64,000 nucleotides of DNA from Deltaproteobacteria bacterium. GTDB lineage: Bacteria > Myxococcota > UBA727 > VGSZ01. The notes beneath the pieces were generated by a model, which saw nothing but the letters and a program-made list of their open reading frames with translations, was not told the origin of the DNA and ran no database searches. The position numbers and the translations under genes were made by a program. Below are positions 9,501-21,500 of this stretch, in pieces (the stretch's first letter is position 1; each line of letters starts with the position of its first letter). Where the stretch lies: assembly GCA_016177705.1 (NCBI GenBank), contig JACOUT010000002.1, positions 401,604 to 465,603 on the forward strand. The letters are read 5' to 3'.

Positions 9501-12500
9501 CGCAACCTTGCCGACGTTGCCGTGGTCGTCCGTGGCCTCGATGACCAGCTCGCCGTCGCCCTCGGGCACGCGCGCCAGGTGTGCGAACCTGCCCGTGTCG
9601 GCGTCGACGGCGACCTCTTCGCCGGCGATGCGCACCCGGTTCTTCGGCTCGGTCTGGCCGCGCACCAGCACGCGTTCACTCGTGAGCGCGGCCAGATCGG
9701 TCGGCAGCTCGACGCGCAGCTTGGCGGCGGCGAGCGTGCTCTCGTCGGGCCACCATGCAGGCTTCGTGGGCGCCTCGGGAGCGGTCTCGACCGGCGCCAC
9801 CTCGGCCGGCGGCGCCACCTCCGCCATCGGCCAGCCGCCCTGGACGAAAGAGTCCCAGGCACGCTGATCGCCTTGCCACAGCGCCGGTCCGTCGGGGCGC
9901 GCGCGCAGCGAGGCGCGCGCGCCATCAGCGGTACGCACGTCAAGCACGACTTCACCGCTCGCCATCGCCGGCACGTCGCCGCGCGCGACGCCGTCCTCGC
10001 CGATGGCGAGCGCGGTCCCGTTGGCGAGGAAGTGCGCTGCCGGCGGCGCGGCCGCGATCGCGGGTGCGGCCGATGGCGCGGCAAACGGATCGACGACGGA
10101 CGGCGCAGGCACCGCGAACGGGTCGACGACCTTCGGCGCGTCGGGCGCCACCATGCCGAACGGATCGAGCACCAGCAGCTCAGGCTTGCTCAGCGTGACG
10201 ACGACGCGGCGGTTGCGCGCGCGGTTCTTCACGCCGGTGTTCGGCGCCAGCGGAGAGTCGGAGCCAATGCCGAGCGTGCCGACCTTTTCGGCAGGCACAC
10301 CGGCGGCGAGGAAGGCGGCGCCCACCTGATCGGCCGCACGCTGGCTGCGCGTACGGCGCTCGAGCTTGCTGCCTCGATCGTCGCTGTGCGCCTCGACGCG
10401 CACGCTCAGGTGCTGCGCTGCCGCAGCCCCCGCCAAAGCCGCGACGCGCTTAGCGGCGTCGGGCCGCAGCTTGCCGGCGGCGTCAAAGGGATCGGAGAGC
10501 ACCACCGGTTCGCCGACCGGTACGGCCGCAGATGCCGCCGACGACGTCGATGCCGGCGGCGGTAATGCCGCAGCGGCCGGCGCGCTGCCATGCACCAACG
10601 CGGCGACGTCGGGGGAGATGCCGACGTCGCCACCGGCCGTCTTGACCACCAGGCGGAAGCGCAGCCGGCGAGCCGGGGTGCGCGCGTCGTTGCCGGCGGC
10701 GTCCTTTCCGTCCCAGCGAATCACCGGCGGCACGGCGCCCTCGCCTCGTTGCTCAACCAGCGTCGAGCCGCTCTCGTCGCCGCTCGCCGGCTCGACCGCG
10801 CCGTCCATCACGCGCAGGAACCACGCGGCGACGTCCACGCTCGGCACCTGCGTGGTCAGCTCCACCGCGCCGGTCGCCGGGATCTCGATGGCCCCGCCGG
10901 CAGCGTCGAGACCAACCGGCACCACGCGCACGCCGAGCAACGCAGCATCGACCGACTGGCCGGCAACCGCGATGGTGCGCTCGGCGGCGCGCCACTCGAC
11001 GCCGACCGGCGGCGCCGCGGCCGGCTCGAGCGCGCCGCCGGGTGCTTTCGGGTCGCGTGTCAGCCGCACGGCTGCACCCGCGGCGCCGCGCAGCTCGACG
11101 CTGAGCTGCTCTGTCTCCGGCACCTCGAGCTCGAGCGCGAAGGTGCCGTCAGCGGCGAGCGCGCGCTCCTGGCCCTGCACCACGAGGCGCGGCGGTAGCT
11201 CGAGCGGCGCCACCACGGACGGCATCGCCTCGCCGGCACCGCCCTCGACGAGCAGCTCGACGCGGCGGTTCATGGCGCGGTCCTTCTTTCGGAGGTTCGG
11301 CACCTTGAGCGAGGAGTCACCCGCGCCGCGCGGCTCGAGCTTGTCGGCGCCAATGCCGAAGCCGCTCGCCAGCGCCTTGACCACCTCGGCGGCGCGCCCC
11401 GCGGTCAGCGCGGCCGGCGCCTTGGTGCCACCGCCGTCGGTGTGGACCACCACCACCACGCGTGCGGCGCCGGCTGCGAGCGCGTCGCGGATCGCGACCT
11501 TGTTCGTGCCGAGCCACGAGAGCAAGCGCGGCGTCGGCTTGCCCGTTGCGCGAAACAGCGTGCCACCCGCCTCGTCGATCTCGGCGAGCGGGCCAACGAC
11601 AGCGGCGCCGACGGGCGCGCCGGCGCGGACACCAAACATGCGCGCGCCCGAGATCGCGCGGTCGCCGTTCTCGTAGCCGAGCGTCAGCGTCGCGCGATAC
11701 AGGTGGCCCTCGAGCAGCGCAGGGATGCCCAGCGCGGGGTCGCGTCCGTCGAACGCGATGCGATCGGGCGGCCCGCCACGACCCGCGAACATCCACGCGA
11801 GCGACGCCACCGCCTCGGCGGGTGCGCGCACCTCGGTGCCGTCGAGCACGCCGACGCCCAGGTCCTCGAGGCGCAGCTCCCATGCGGAGGGAGCGCCGCT
11901 GCTCCGCGGCACCAGCACCAAGCGCGGTCGCAGCGCACCATCGACCAGCCCCGACAGGTTCGGGCCCGCCGGCGCGAATACCGGATCGAGCGCCTCGCTG
12001 CCGACGCCGAGATCGGCCTTCGGCAGCGCGAGCTTCTCGCCGTTCACCGCCAACAGCGGCGGCGTCACGCGGCCGGCGAGCGCGAGCTTGACCATCGCCA
12101 CCGGCGGCGGGCGATAGGCGGCCTCGTTGACGACCAGCGTCGGCTTGTCGACGACGAAGACGCGGCACGTCGCCGCGAACGACAATTGCGCCGGCGCGCC
12201 CGGGGAGACGTAGAAGGTGCTGCGCGGCGAGACCACCGTGGTGCCGGGCGGCAGCGTGCGCACGTCGAGCTTGACCAGGTGCATGCCGGCCGGGATGGCC
12301 GAGAAGTGGGCCTTGCCGACCACGTCGGTGTCGGCCCGGTGACCGGTGTCGAGCCACAAGCGCGCGCCGTAGACGCCCTCCTCGCCCGCGCTCTGCAGGC
12401 CGTCGCCGTCGGTGTCGCAGAAGACCTTGGCGCGCATCGTGGAGAGGTCGAAGATCGGATCGGCGACCACCTGCACGCGCGCGCTCGCGTCGTCGGACAG

Positions 12501-15500
12501 CGGCAACTGGCCCGCCGCCAGGCGCATTGCGGCGCGGTTCTCGTGCTCGCCGAAGGTGGCGCCCGGCCCGACCACGACGTTGTAGCGCAGCTCGTACGCC
12601 GTAGCCGCGGCCAGCGCGAACGGCCCGAAGGTGTGCACGCGATCGCCCGCATCGCGCACGTCGACCGCCGAGCGCCGCTCCTGCCCGCGCGCGTCGCGCG
12701 TGATCTGATCGAGGCGATAGCTGCCCGCCACCAGCGTGAAGCCGGCCGGCAGCGCGTCCACGATCTCGACGCCGCCCTGCTCCAAGGTGACGCCGGCGAG
12801 CGCGCGGTTGTCGACGTAGACCGAGTAGGAGACGATGTCGCCCACCGAGACGCGCTTGCGATTGGCGGTCTTGGTGACGACGAGCTGGCTCGTCAGGCGG
12901 TCGGTCGGCAGGTGGTTGCGCTGCAAGAGCGGGCCGTCCTGCTCCACGGAGAAGCGCAGGAAGTAGGGTGTCGGCTGCTCGCGGCGCGGCAGCGCCAGCT
13001 CGCTGACGTCGCCGTCGGTGTCGGGGCGCGCCAGCGGTCCCATCGGATCGCCGTCGGGGTCGACGTCGACCGGCAGCGCCGCCGACGGGAAGGTGGTGAG
13101 CGGGTCAGGCGTCTCGACGGCGATGCGGTAGCTGCCCGGCGGCGCGTCGAAGCGGTACAGGCCCTGCGGTCCGACCACCTGCCCCTGCTGTCCCGCACCG
13201 AGCAGCCGGTCCTCGACCAGGCGATCGTCGCGCGGCTCGTGGTCGCCGTCGTCGACGTAGAGCCAGACGCGCGCACGCTCCGCCGGTCCGCCGTTGTCGG
13301 CGAGGAACACCGCACCGGTTGGCTGCACCGCGACGTCCTGTTGGCGCACCTCGCCGTCCGCGAGCGCGAGCGCATCGACCCCGCCGAGCCGAGCGCCGCC
13401 GGGCGAGCGCAGCTCGAGCCGGTAGCTGCCGGCGGGGATGGGCAAGAGGCGATAGGCGCCCCGCTCGCTCGCCACCCCCGTCTGCACCGGGTCGCGCGCG
13501 TCGCCGCGGAAGGCGAGCACCACCAGGCCGCGCGTGCGCTCGTCGGTCTCGGGTTGGAAGACACCGTCGTGCGCGCCACCGTCGAGGAACAGCGTGCCCG
13601 ACAGCGCGCCGGTGCCCGGCAGCAGTCCCACGGCGGCGTCGGCGCGGCCGAGGTCGACGATGGCGGACAGCGTCTCGTCGAGCGACTCCACCGCGGCGCT
13701 CGCCGTCACCTGCACGCGGTCGCCGGTGCGCGCGTCTTGCGCCACGCGGGCGGCAAAGACCACGTCGACGGCGCCGCCGACGGCGATGGTGAAGGGCGCG
13801 CCGAGCTGGAAGCTCCGGCTCGCGGGGTCGAAGGTGAGGTCGTCGATCGGCACCACGGCCTCGTCGACCTCGAGCTGTGCCGACAGACCGATAGTGAGCG
13901 CCACCACGCGCACGTCCTCGAGCGAGCGGTTCTGCAGCCGTGTGCGCACCGTGACCGCGTCGCCCGCGCGCAGCGCGCCGCCATCGTCGTCGGTGATGAT
14001 CGTGGTGCGCTCGTCGAGCAGCAGCGCGCGCGCGCCGCGCACCGGCACGCGGGTCGGTTGGTCGCCGGCCACGGCGGGGTCGGCGTCGGTGAGCAAGCTC
14101 TCGTCGCTGCTCTCGACCGTCGCCTGGTTCACCACCACGGCGGCAGCCTCCACCACCACCTGGAATGCGAACGACACGCCGTCGCCGGCCTCGAGCAGGT
14201 CGCGGTGGAAGCGCAGAGCGATGCCGTCGAGCTCGGCGTCGTCGCGGTCGGTCGCGTCGGTGGCGGTGGCACCGTCCACCCTGAGGCTGCCGGGCACGAA
14301 GCGGGTGCCGTTCGGCACCGCGTCCTCCACCTTCAGCTCGCGCGCGGGCTCGGTGCCGGTGTTCTCGACGTTGATGACGAAGTCGAGCGTCTCGCCGACG
14401 CGCACGGGCGAGGGTGCAGCCAGCTTCTGCGCGACCAGCGAGCTGCCGCCGCCCACGATCACGGAGGTCGCGTCGCCGATGACGAGCGGCGTCAGCGGAT
14501 TGTCCGACGCCGCATCGGGCGCGCCGTCGGCGCGCAGCGTCGCCTGGTTGTCGATGCGCAGCCCGCGCGGTGCGCTCGGCAAGACGCGCACTTGCAGCTC
14601 GACCACCACGGCGCGACCGGGGTCGACGTCGCCGAGCGCGAGACCGGTCACGAGGGGAGAGGTCCCCTCGGCGTCGCCCACCGGTGCCCCGCGCACGCGC
14701 GTGCTGCCCCCGAGGTACACAGTGCCGCCCGGGATGGCGTCGAGCACGCGCGCGTTCTGTGCCGGCGCGCCGCCTTCGTTCAGCACGGTGATGCGGTAGC
14801 TGAGCACGTCGCCCGGCTCCACCAGACCGCCGTCCTCGTCGATCACCTCCTTGGTGGTGGCCGACAGGTCGGCGACGCTCCTGGTGCGCATCATTGCCGG
14901 CCCGATCACGGTCGGCTGCGCGCTGGTCGCGCTCGTCACCAAGCCGGCGACCGGGATGTCGAGGGAGTCGGGTAGCACGTCCGCGAGCGCGCCCTCGAGC
15001 TCCACCGTCACCCCTGCGCCCGGATCCATGCGCGCGAACGCGGGCGCCTGGCTGGCGGTCCAGCGCACCACGTCGCCCTGCACCACGCCGCCCTCGGTGG
15101 TCTCGTCGACGACGAAGTAGATGCGCTGCAGCGGCACCTCGAGCACCACCGCCTGGGCCACCTGCGTGCCTTGGTTGGCGAAGGCGATGCGCGCGCGCAC
15201 ACGCTGGTTCGGCACCACCGGCCCCGTGAGCGGCTCGTCGGTCACGCCGTCGAACAGCTCGACGGTTCCGACGAACTGTTCGACGGCGTTCACCACGCGC
15301 GTGGTCGGATCGTCGACGGCCGGCGTGGTCGGATCGTCGGAGACGCGCGGCAGGCCGACCTCGTCGGCGACGGCCTCCGCCTGGTTGGCGATGACGGTGC
15401 CGCCGACCGCCAACGGGTTGACGCGCGCTGCCAGCCGCACGGTGGCGCTGCCGCCGGGGGGGAGCGTCGACAACGTCCAGGTGACGACGCCACCGGCCGC

Positions 15501-18500
15501 GACGCCGCCGTCTTGCGGAGCCAGGTCGATGAGCGCCCCCGGCGCCACGTCGCGGATCACCAGGTTGGTCGCTGCCACGCTGCCCTGGTTCTCGACGACG
15601 ATGCGGTAGTCGATGGCGTCGCCGGGCGCGAGCGCGCCGCCATTTTGGTCCACGATCTCCTTGGTCATCACCAGGCGCGGTGCGCTCGGCACGATCACGG
15701 TCGGGTCGCCGAACGGCGCGGTGGCCGGATCATCGGTGACGACGACGCTCGCCAGGTCGGGCGAGACCATGCTCGCCTGGTTGGCGATGGGCGTGCCGTC
15801 CGCCACGGTGTCGTTGATGCGCGCCACCACGGCCAGCGCCACCGAGGCGCCGCGGGCGATGGTCGCGAGCGCGGCGGTGCTGCCCGCGTCCCAGACCACG
15901 GTGTTGCCGGCGGCGAGCCCGCCGTTCTCCACCGACACGATGCTCAGCGTCGCCGGCAGTTGGTCGGTGACGCGCACGTCGCGCGCCGCGCCCGCGCCGT
16001 TGTTGACGACGGTGACGAGCCAGCGCACCTCGTCGCCCACCAGCAGCGCGCCGCCGTCGACGTCGATCGCCACCTTGCTCGAGGTCGTCAGGTTGGGTCG
16101 GGCGTCGATCAGCACGGTGGTCGGGTCAGCCGCCGTGGTCGTGGTCGGATCGTCGGACAGCACCGTGCCGAGCACAGGGCCCACCACGGTCGCCTGGTTG
16201 ACGATCAGCGTGCCGTTGACCACGCCCGAGGCGACGCGGGCATCGAAGGTGAAGCTTGCGCTCGCGCCCGGCAGCAACGGCGCCACCGCGCCTGCCACCG
16301 TGCGCGTGCCCGCGTCGTAGCTGAGGCCCGGCCCCGGCACGACGTCGGTGAGCGAGGCATCGACGACGTCGGCGAACGTCGACGGCTCGGTCGCGCCGGT
16401 GCCGGTCGAGGTGAGGGTCATGGTCCACGTCACCACATCATCGGGCGCGTGGATGCGACCGCCCGACACGTCCTTGCTCACAGTCAGGCGCGGCACCGTG
16501 CGCACCGTGAAGCTGGTCGGATCGTCGACGGCGCCGGTGCTCGGGTCGTCGCTTTGCCCAGGCGCGACGTTGGTGCCGGCCACGGTCGCCTGGTTGGCGA
16601 CCACGGTGCCGTCGGCGACGGTGCCGAGCACGCGGACGCGCAAGGTGCGCGTGACCGCGCCGGCCGCACCCGGCACGACGTCACCGAGCACGAAGGCGAC
16701 GTTGTTGCCTGCCACGGCGCCGCCGCCGGCATCGACGATCTCGAGGATGGCCGGCAGCGCGTCGGCCAACACCACGTTGCGTGCGATGGCGTCACCCGTG
16801 TTCTCGATCCGCAGCGTGTAGCCCACGGTGTCGCCCGGCTCGACCGGCGCACCATTGTCGTCGCTGTAGGTCTTGTCGAAGCTCGTGAGGTTGGGCGCGC
16901 TCTCCACCTCGAGCACGGTGGGATCGCCGAAGGTCGCGGTCGACGGGTCGTCCGACACGAACGGCGCCGCCGAGCCGGTCTCGCTCAAGATGGCCTGCGA
17001 GGTCAGCAGCAGCCCGTCGTCGAGCGGCGTGCGCAGGCGCGCCTGCACCACCAGCCGCACCACGTCGCCCGGCGCCACCGTCGCCAGCGCCGGCGCCGCG
17101 GCCGCGGTGAACGTGACCGAATCGCCGGCGATGGTGCCGCCGCCGGCGTCGACGATCTGCAGCTCCTGCGGCAGCGCAACGATGGCGCGCACGTCGAGCG
17201 CGGCGGCGCGGCCGCGGTTCTGCACGTCGAGCACCCAGCGCACCAGCTCGCCGGGCCGCGCCGTCGCGATGGGTGCCAGCGCCGCGTCCATGGTCTCGAG
17301 CGTGCTGGCGGCGAGGTCGGCGGCGCTCACCACTTGCACCACGGTCGGATCGAGCGGCGCGGGCGTCGCCGGATCGTCGGAGAGCGCGTCGGGGAAGCCC
17401 GCCTCCGCCACGTTGGCGCGGCCTTGGTTCGCGATGCGCGTGCCGTTCGCCAACGGCGTGCGCACGCGCGCAGTAAATCGCACGGTTGTGGAAGCGTCGA
17501 CGGCAAGGGAGGCGAAGGACCAGGTGACGTCGTTGCCCGCGACCACGCCACCGTCGAGCGGCACGATGGCCTCGAGGCTGGCGTCGACGGTGTCACGCAA
17601 CGTGACCGTGTCGGCGCTGCGCCCGCCGTCGCTGGTCAGCACCAGGGTCCAGGTGATGGTGTCGCCCGGCTCGAGCGGCGCGCCGTTGCCGTCGCTGGCG
17701 GTCTTTACCATCGACAGGTGCGGCGTCGAGCGCACGGTGAAGCGGGTCGGATCGTCGACGGCCGGCGTGCTCGGGTCGTCGGTGGGGGTCGCGGCGACGC
17801 CGGTGGCGCTCGCGAACGCCTGATTCGCCACCGCCACGCCGTCGGCGAGCGGGCGCACGATGGTGGCGTCGATGGTAAACGTGACGCTCGCGTTGACGGC
17901 GAGGGCACCGACCGCCCAACTCGCGGCGCCGGCGGCGAACGAACCACCCTGCCCCACCACCACGTTGGTGAGCGTGGCCGGCAAGGCGTCGGTGACCGCA
18001 ACCGCGAGCGCGTCTTCGCTGCCGGTGTTGGCGACCACGATGGTGTAGCGCACGGCGTCGCCCGGCTCGAAGACGCCATCGCCGTCGAGGTCGCTGACGC
18101 TCTTGGTCGAGGTGTCGAGCACCGGCCGCGACACCACCGTCAGCACCGTCGGGTCGAGCGGCGCCGGCGTGGTCGGGTCATCGGAGAGCACCGTCGGCGC
18201 CACCGGCGAGGTCGCCTGCGCCTGGTTCGGGATGGTGGTGCCGTTGGCGAGGGGTGCTGCGACGCGCACCTGGAAGCGCAGCGTGCGCGGCGCGCCGGGC
18301 AACTGCGTGAACGTCGGGAAGCTGACAGTGCCGCCCGCGAAGGCGCCCCCGTCCGGCGAGCCGAGGAAGGTGAGGCGGCCGTCAAGCACATCGGTGACGG
18401 CAACAGCGGTGGCCGGCGCGTTGCCGGTGTTCTCGAGCGCCAGCGTGAAGGTCACCGTGTCGCCGGGCAGGAGCGCGCCCGCGTTGTCGTCGACATACGT

Positions 18501-21500
18501 CTTGGAGAGCGACAAGAGCGCCTGCGCGGTCACGGTGAAGCGCGTCGGGTCGAGCGGGGCGCCGGTGGTCGGGTCGTCGGACAACACCGGCGTCGCCACT
18601 TGCAGTGCGGTGGTGCGCGCCTGGTTCGCCACCACCGTGCCGTTCGGCAGCACGGCCAAGAGGCGCGCGTCGAAGCGCAGCGTGACCGAGGCGCCGGGCG
18701 CGATGGCGGTGAGCGCGGCGTCGGTGGTCTGGTCGAAGACCACGTCGCCGCCTTCGACGCGCCCGCCTGCGTTCAGGATGGCCGTCTCGAAGGAGGGATC
18801 GAGGGTGTCGCGCACCAACACGGCAGTGGCGACGCCGTCGCCGCCGTTCGACACCACCATGGTGTAGCGGACCACGTCGCCCGGCTCCCAGGGCGCGCCG
18901 TCGAGGTCGGCGACCGTCTTGGTCACGGTCAGGATGGGCGAGGCGCGCACCACCACGGTGGCGGGCGGCGTGGTGAAGGTCTGCGCCGGCGCCGCCGCGC
19001 TGATGGTGGCGGTGTTGGCGATGACGGTGCCGTCGGTTGTCCCCGCGGGCACGCGGGCGTCGAAGCGCACCACCGTCGAGGCGCCGACCGCGAGCGCACC
19101 GAGCGACCAGGTGATGGTGCCGCTCGAGGCGAGGCCGCCGTCGAGCACGGCATCGATGATCAGCGGCGCCGGCACCGTGTCGGTCACGGTGGTCGCCGAC
19201 GACGGGATGGTGCCGTCGTTTCGCACCGTCACCGCGTAGCGCAGTACGTCGCCCGGTCGCACGTCGCCGCCGTTTTGATCGGTGACCGCCTTGGTCGACG
19301 ACGAGAAGATGGGCCGCGCCACCACCGTGAGCGGCGCCGAGGTCACCGTCATCGCCTGCGTGGTCTCGATCGACGGCGTCAAGCGCGCGCTGTTCACGAG
19401 CGTGAAGCCGTCGGGGGCGGACGCGAGCACGGTGGCGCGAAAGACCACGTCGGCGGTGCCCGGCGTCACGAAGGAGACGAAGCCCGTCACCGTGCCGGTG
19501 CCGTTGGCGCCGCCCGCGCCGCACGTGGCCGAACCGAAGGCCGGCACCGACACGATCTGGCAGGAGGCGACGTTGGCCGGCAGATCGTCGGCGATGACGA
19601 TGACGTCGGCTGCCGGCCCGCTCTTGTCGATGTGGATGCGGAACTCGACCACGTCGCCGGGCGCGAGCGGCCCGCCGTTCACGTCGGTGGCGCTCTTGCT
19701 GGAGCCGACCAGCGAGACGCCCGAGGCGACCAAGATGGTCGTCGGGTCTTGCGCCGCACCCGTGGTCGGGTCGTCGGTGGGCAAGGGCGCGGCCAAGGAC
19801 GGCTGCGAGACGTTCCCCTGGTTCGCGATCGGCGTGCCCGCCGCGATGCCCGAGCGGATGGTGCCGGTAAACACCACCTCGGCGGACGCGCCCGGCCCGA
19901 TGGTGAAGCCGCGTACGTCGACGGTGTTGCCAGCGGAGAAGTTGCTGGCGCCGCTCGGCATCGACACCACGGTGACGCTTTGCAGCTCGGCCGGCACCAC
20001 GTCGACGAGCGACACGCTCGGTGCTGCGCGCGCGCCCGTGTTGGGGATGGTGATGCGATAGGACAGGGTGGCGCCCACGGTGGGCGCACCACCGCCGAGC
20101 ACGCTGACGCTCTTGGTCGGCTGGCCGAGCTCGGCCGCCTGCACCACCGTCGAGGCCGGGCCGATCAACAGCGGCGGGAAGGCGTCGGCCGCGATGGTGA
20201 AGAAGTTGTCGAGCACGGTGCCGTCGACCACGTCGTCGTCGATGACCACGCGAAAGCGCACCTCGCAGCGCTCGCCGATGCTCAAGGTACCGACGTTGAG
20301 GCCGCTGCCCTGCAACACCGGCGAGGTGCCGCCCACGTCGACCGACGAGACGCCACAGGTGTTGGTGGTGCTGCCAGCGACGTAGCTGACCCCCGCCGGC
20401 AGTTGGTCGCGGATGCGGGCGTTGGTGGCCGCCGCCGAGCCGTCGTTCTCGACACGCAACAAGTAGTTCAAGACCTCGCCCGCGCCCGCCACCGGCTCGA
20501 GCACCACCTTCTCCGTGCCGGCGTTGGTGAAGCGCGGCGAGTAGGTCTCGGCCGACAGCAGCAGCCACGAGAGCAGGAACAGCTCGCCCGAGCCGCCGCT
20601 GCCGTTGTCGGCGACGCCGTCGCCGGAGCCCGCCACCAGCGTCATGGCCGTGTCGTTGGCGCGCAGGACGTTGAGGCCGCCCGGGCCGACGTCGAAGGTG
20701 TCGATGTCGAGGCCCGGGTGCGTGCCGCCGCCCTGGTTGTTGCTGCCGTTCATCAGGTTGCCGGGGCGGTTGGTCGCGTCTTGCAGGCGCACGTACGTCG
20801 GGTTGCCCGTGGTGCGCACCTGCGCGAAGTCCTCGCAGCGGCCGTCGTCGCAGCGCAGCGGGTTGCCGCTCGGCAGCAAGTTCTGCGGTGGCACGCCGAG
20901 CTGCGCGTCGCCCTCGAAGGCCATCAGGGTCAGATCGCCGTCGCCTGAGGGGCCGATGGTGAAGCCGTCGAGGTTGAGCGCCGGGCTGATGCCCGACGAG
21001 AAGCCGCCGGTGGTGCTGCCTTGCTCGTCGAGCGCGTAGAAGCCGTCGTAGAGCACCAGGTCGCGGCGCACCGGCTCGGTCGGCGACTCCCACAGCACCA
21101 CCACGCCCCAGCCGCCGAAGAACGCCTGGCAGCGCCCTGGATCGTTGCCGCAGTCGGTGGCGTACAGGTCGACGTCGTCGACGCCGTAGCTGCCGACCGC
21201 GCCGCCGGCGCCGAGCTGTTGCAGCGAGAAGGTCACTTCGCGGCGGCAGACGTACATCGGCAAGGCCGGGATGGCGCCGCCGCCGAAGGTGTGGTTGCGC
21301 TGCAAGCAGCGGTTGAGGCTGCCGTTCGGCTCGCCGGGCAGCAGCGTGTCGACGGAGAGGTCGTTCAACGGTGTGCCGTCGGGCAAGGTCAGATCGACGT
21401 TGCGATCCTGCGGCACGCCGAGCCCGGGGTCGTAGGTGCCGCCCCAGAACAGGAAGGCGCGCACCACCGTGGCGTCGGCCGGCATGCGCGAGAGCGGGAT

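Noticed and set aside
7905..10565. Plus-strand open frame opposite the barrel region
   Set aside because: No signal, no domain and no ribosome site; the minus-strand barrel sequence is convincing.
11442..14975. Long plus-strand open frame opposite the middle of the giant gene
   Set aside because: Composition is Arg/His/Ala-rich without recognisable domains. The minus strand encodes clear OmpA-like and beta domains over the same bases.
13700..20200. Possible CRISPR or tandem DNA array
   Set aside because: The periodic similarity is at protein level (DUF11 repeats of about 130 residues). DNA units are too long and too diverged for CRISPR.
15171..20948. Very long open frame on the plus strand (about 1,925 codons)
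   Set aside because: It is antisense to the DUF11 region, rich in Arg, His, Gly and Ala with no domain signal. Such frames are expected opposite GC-rich repeats.
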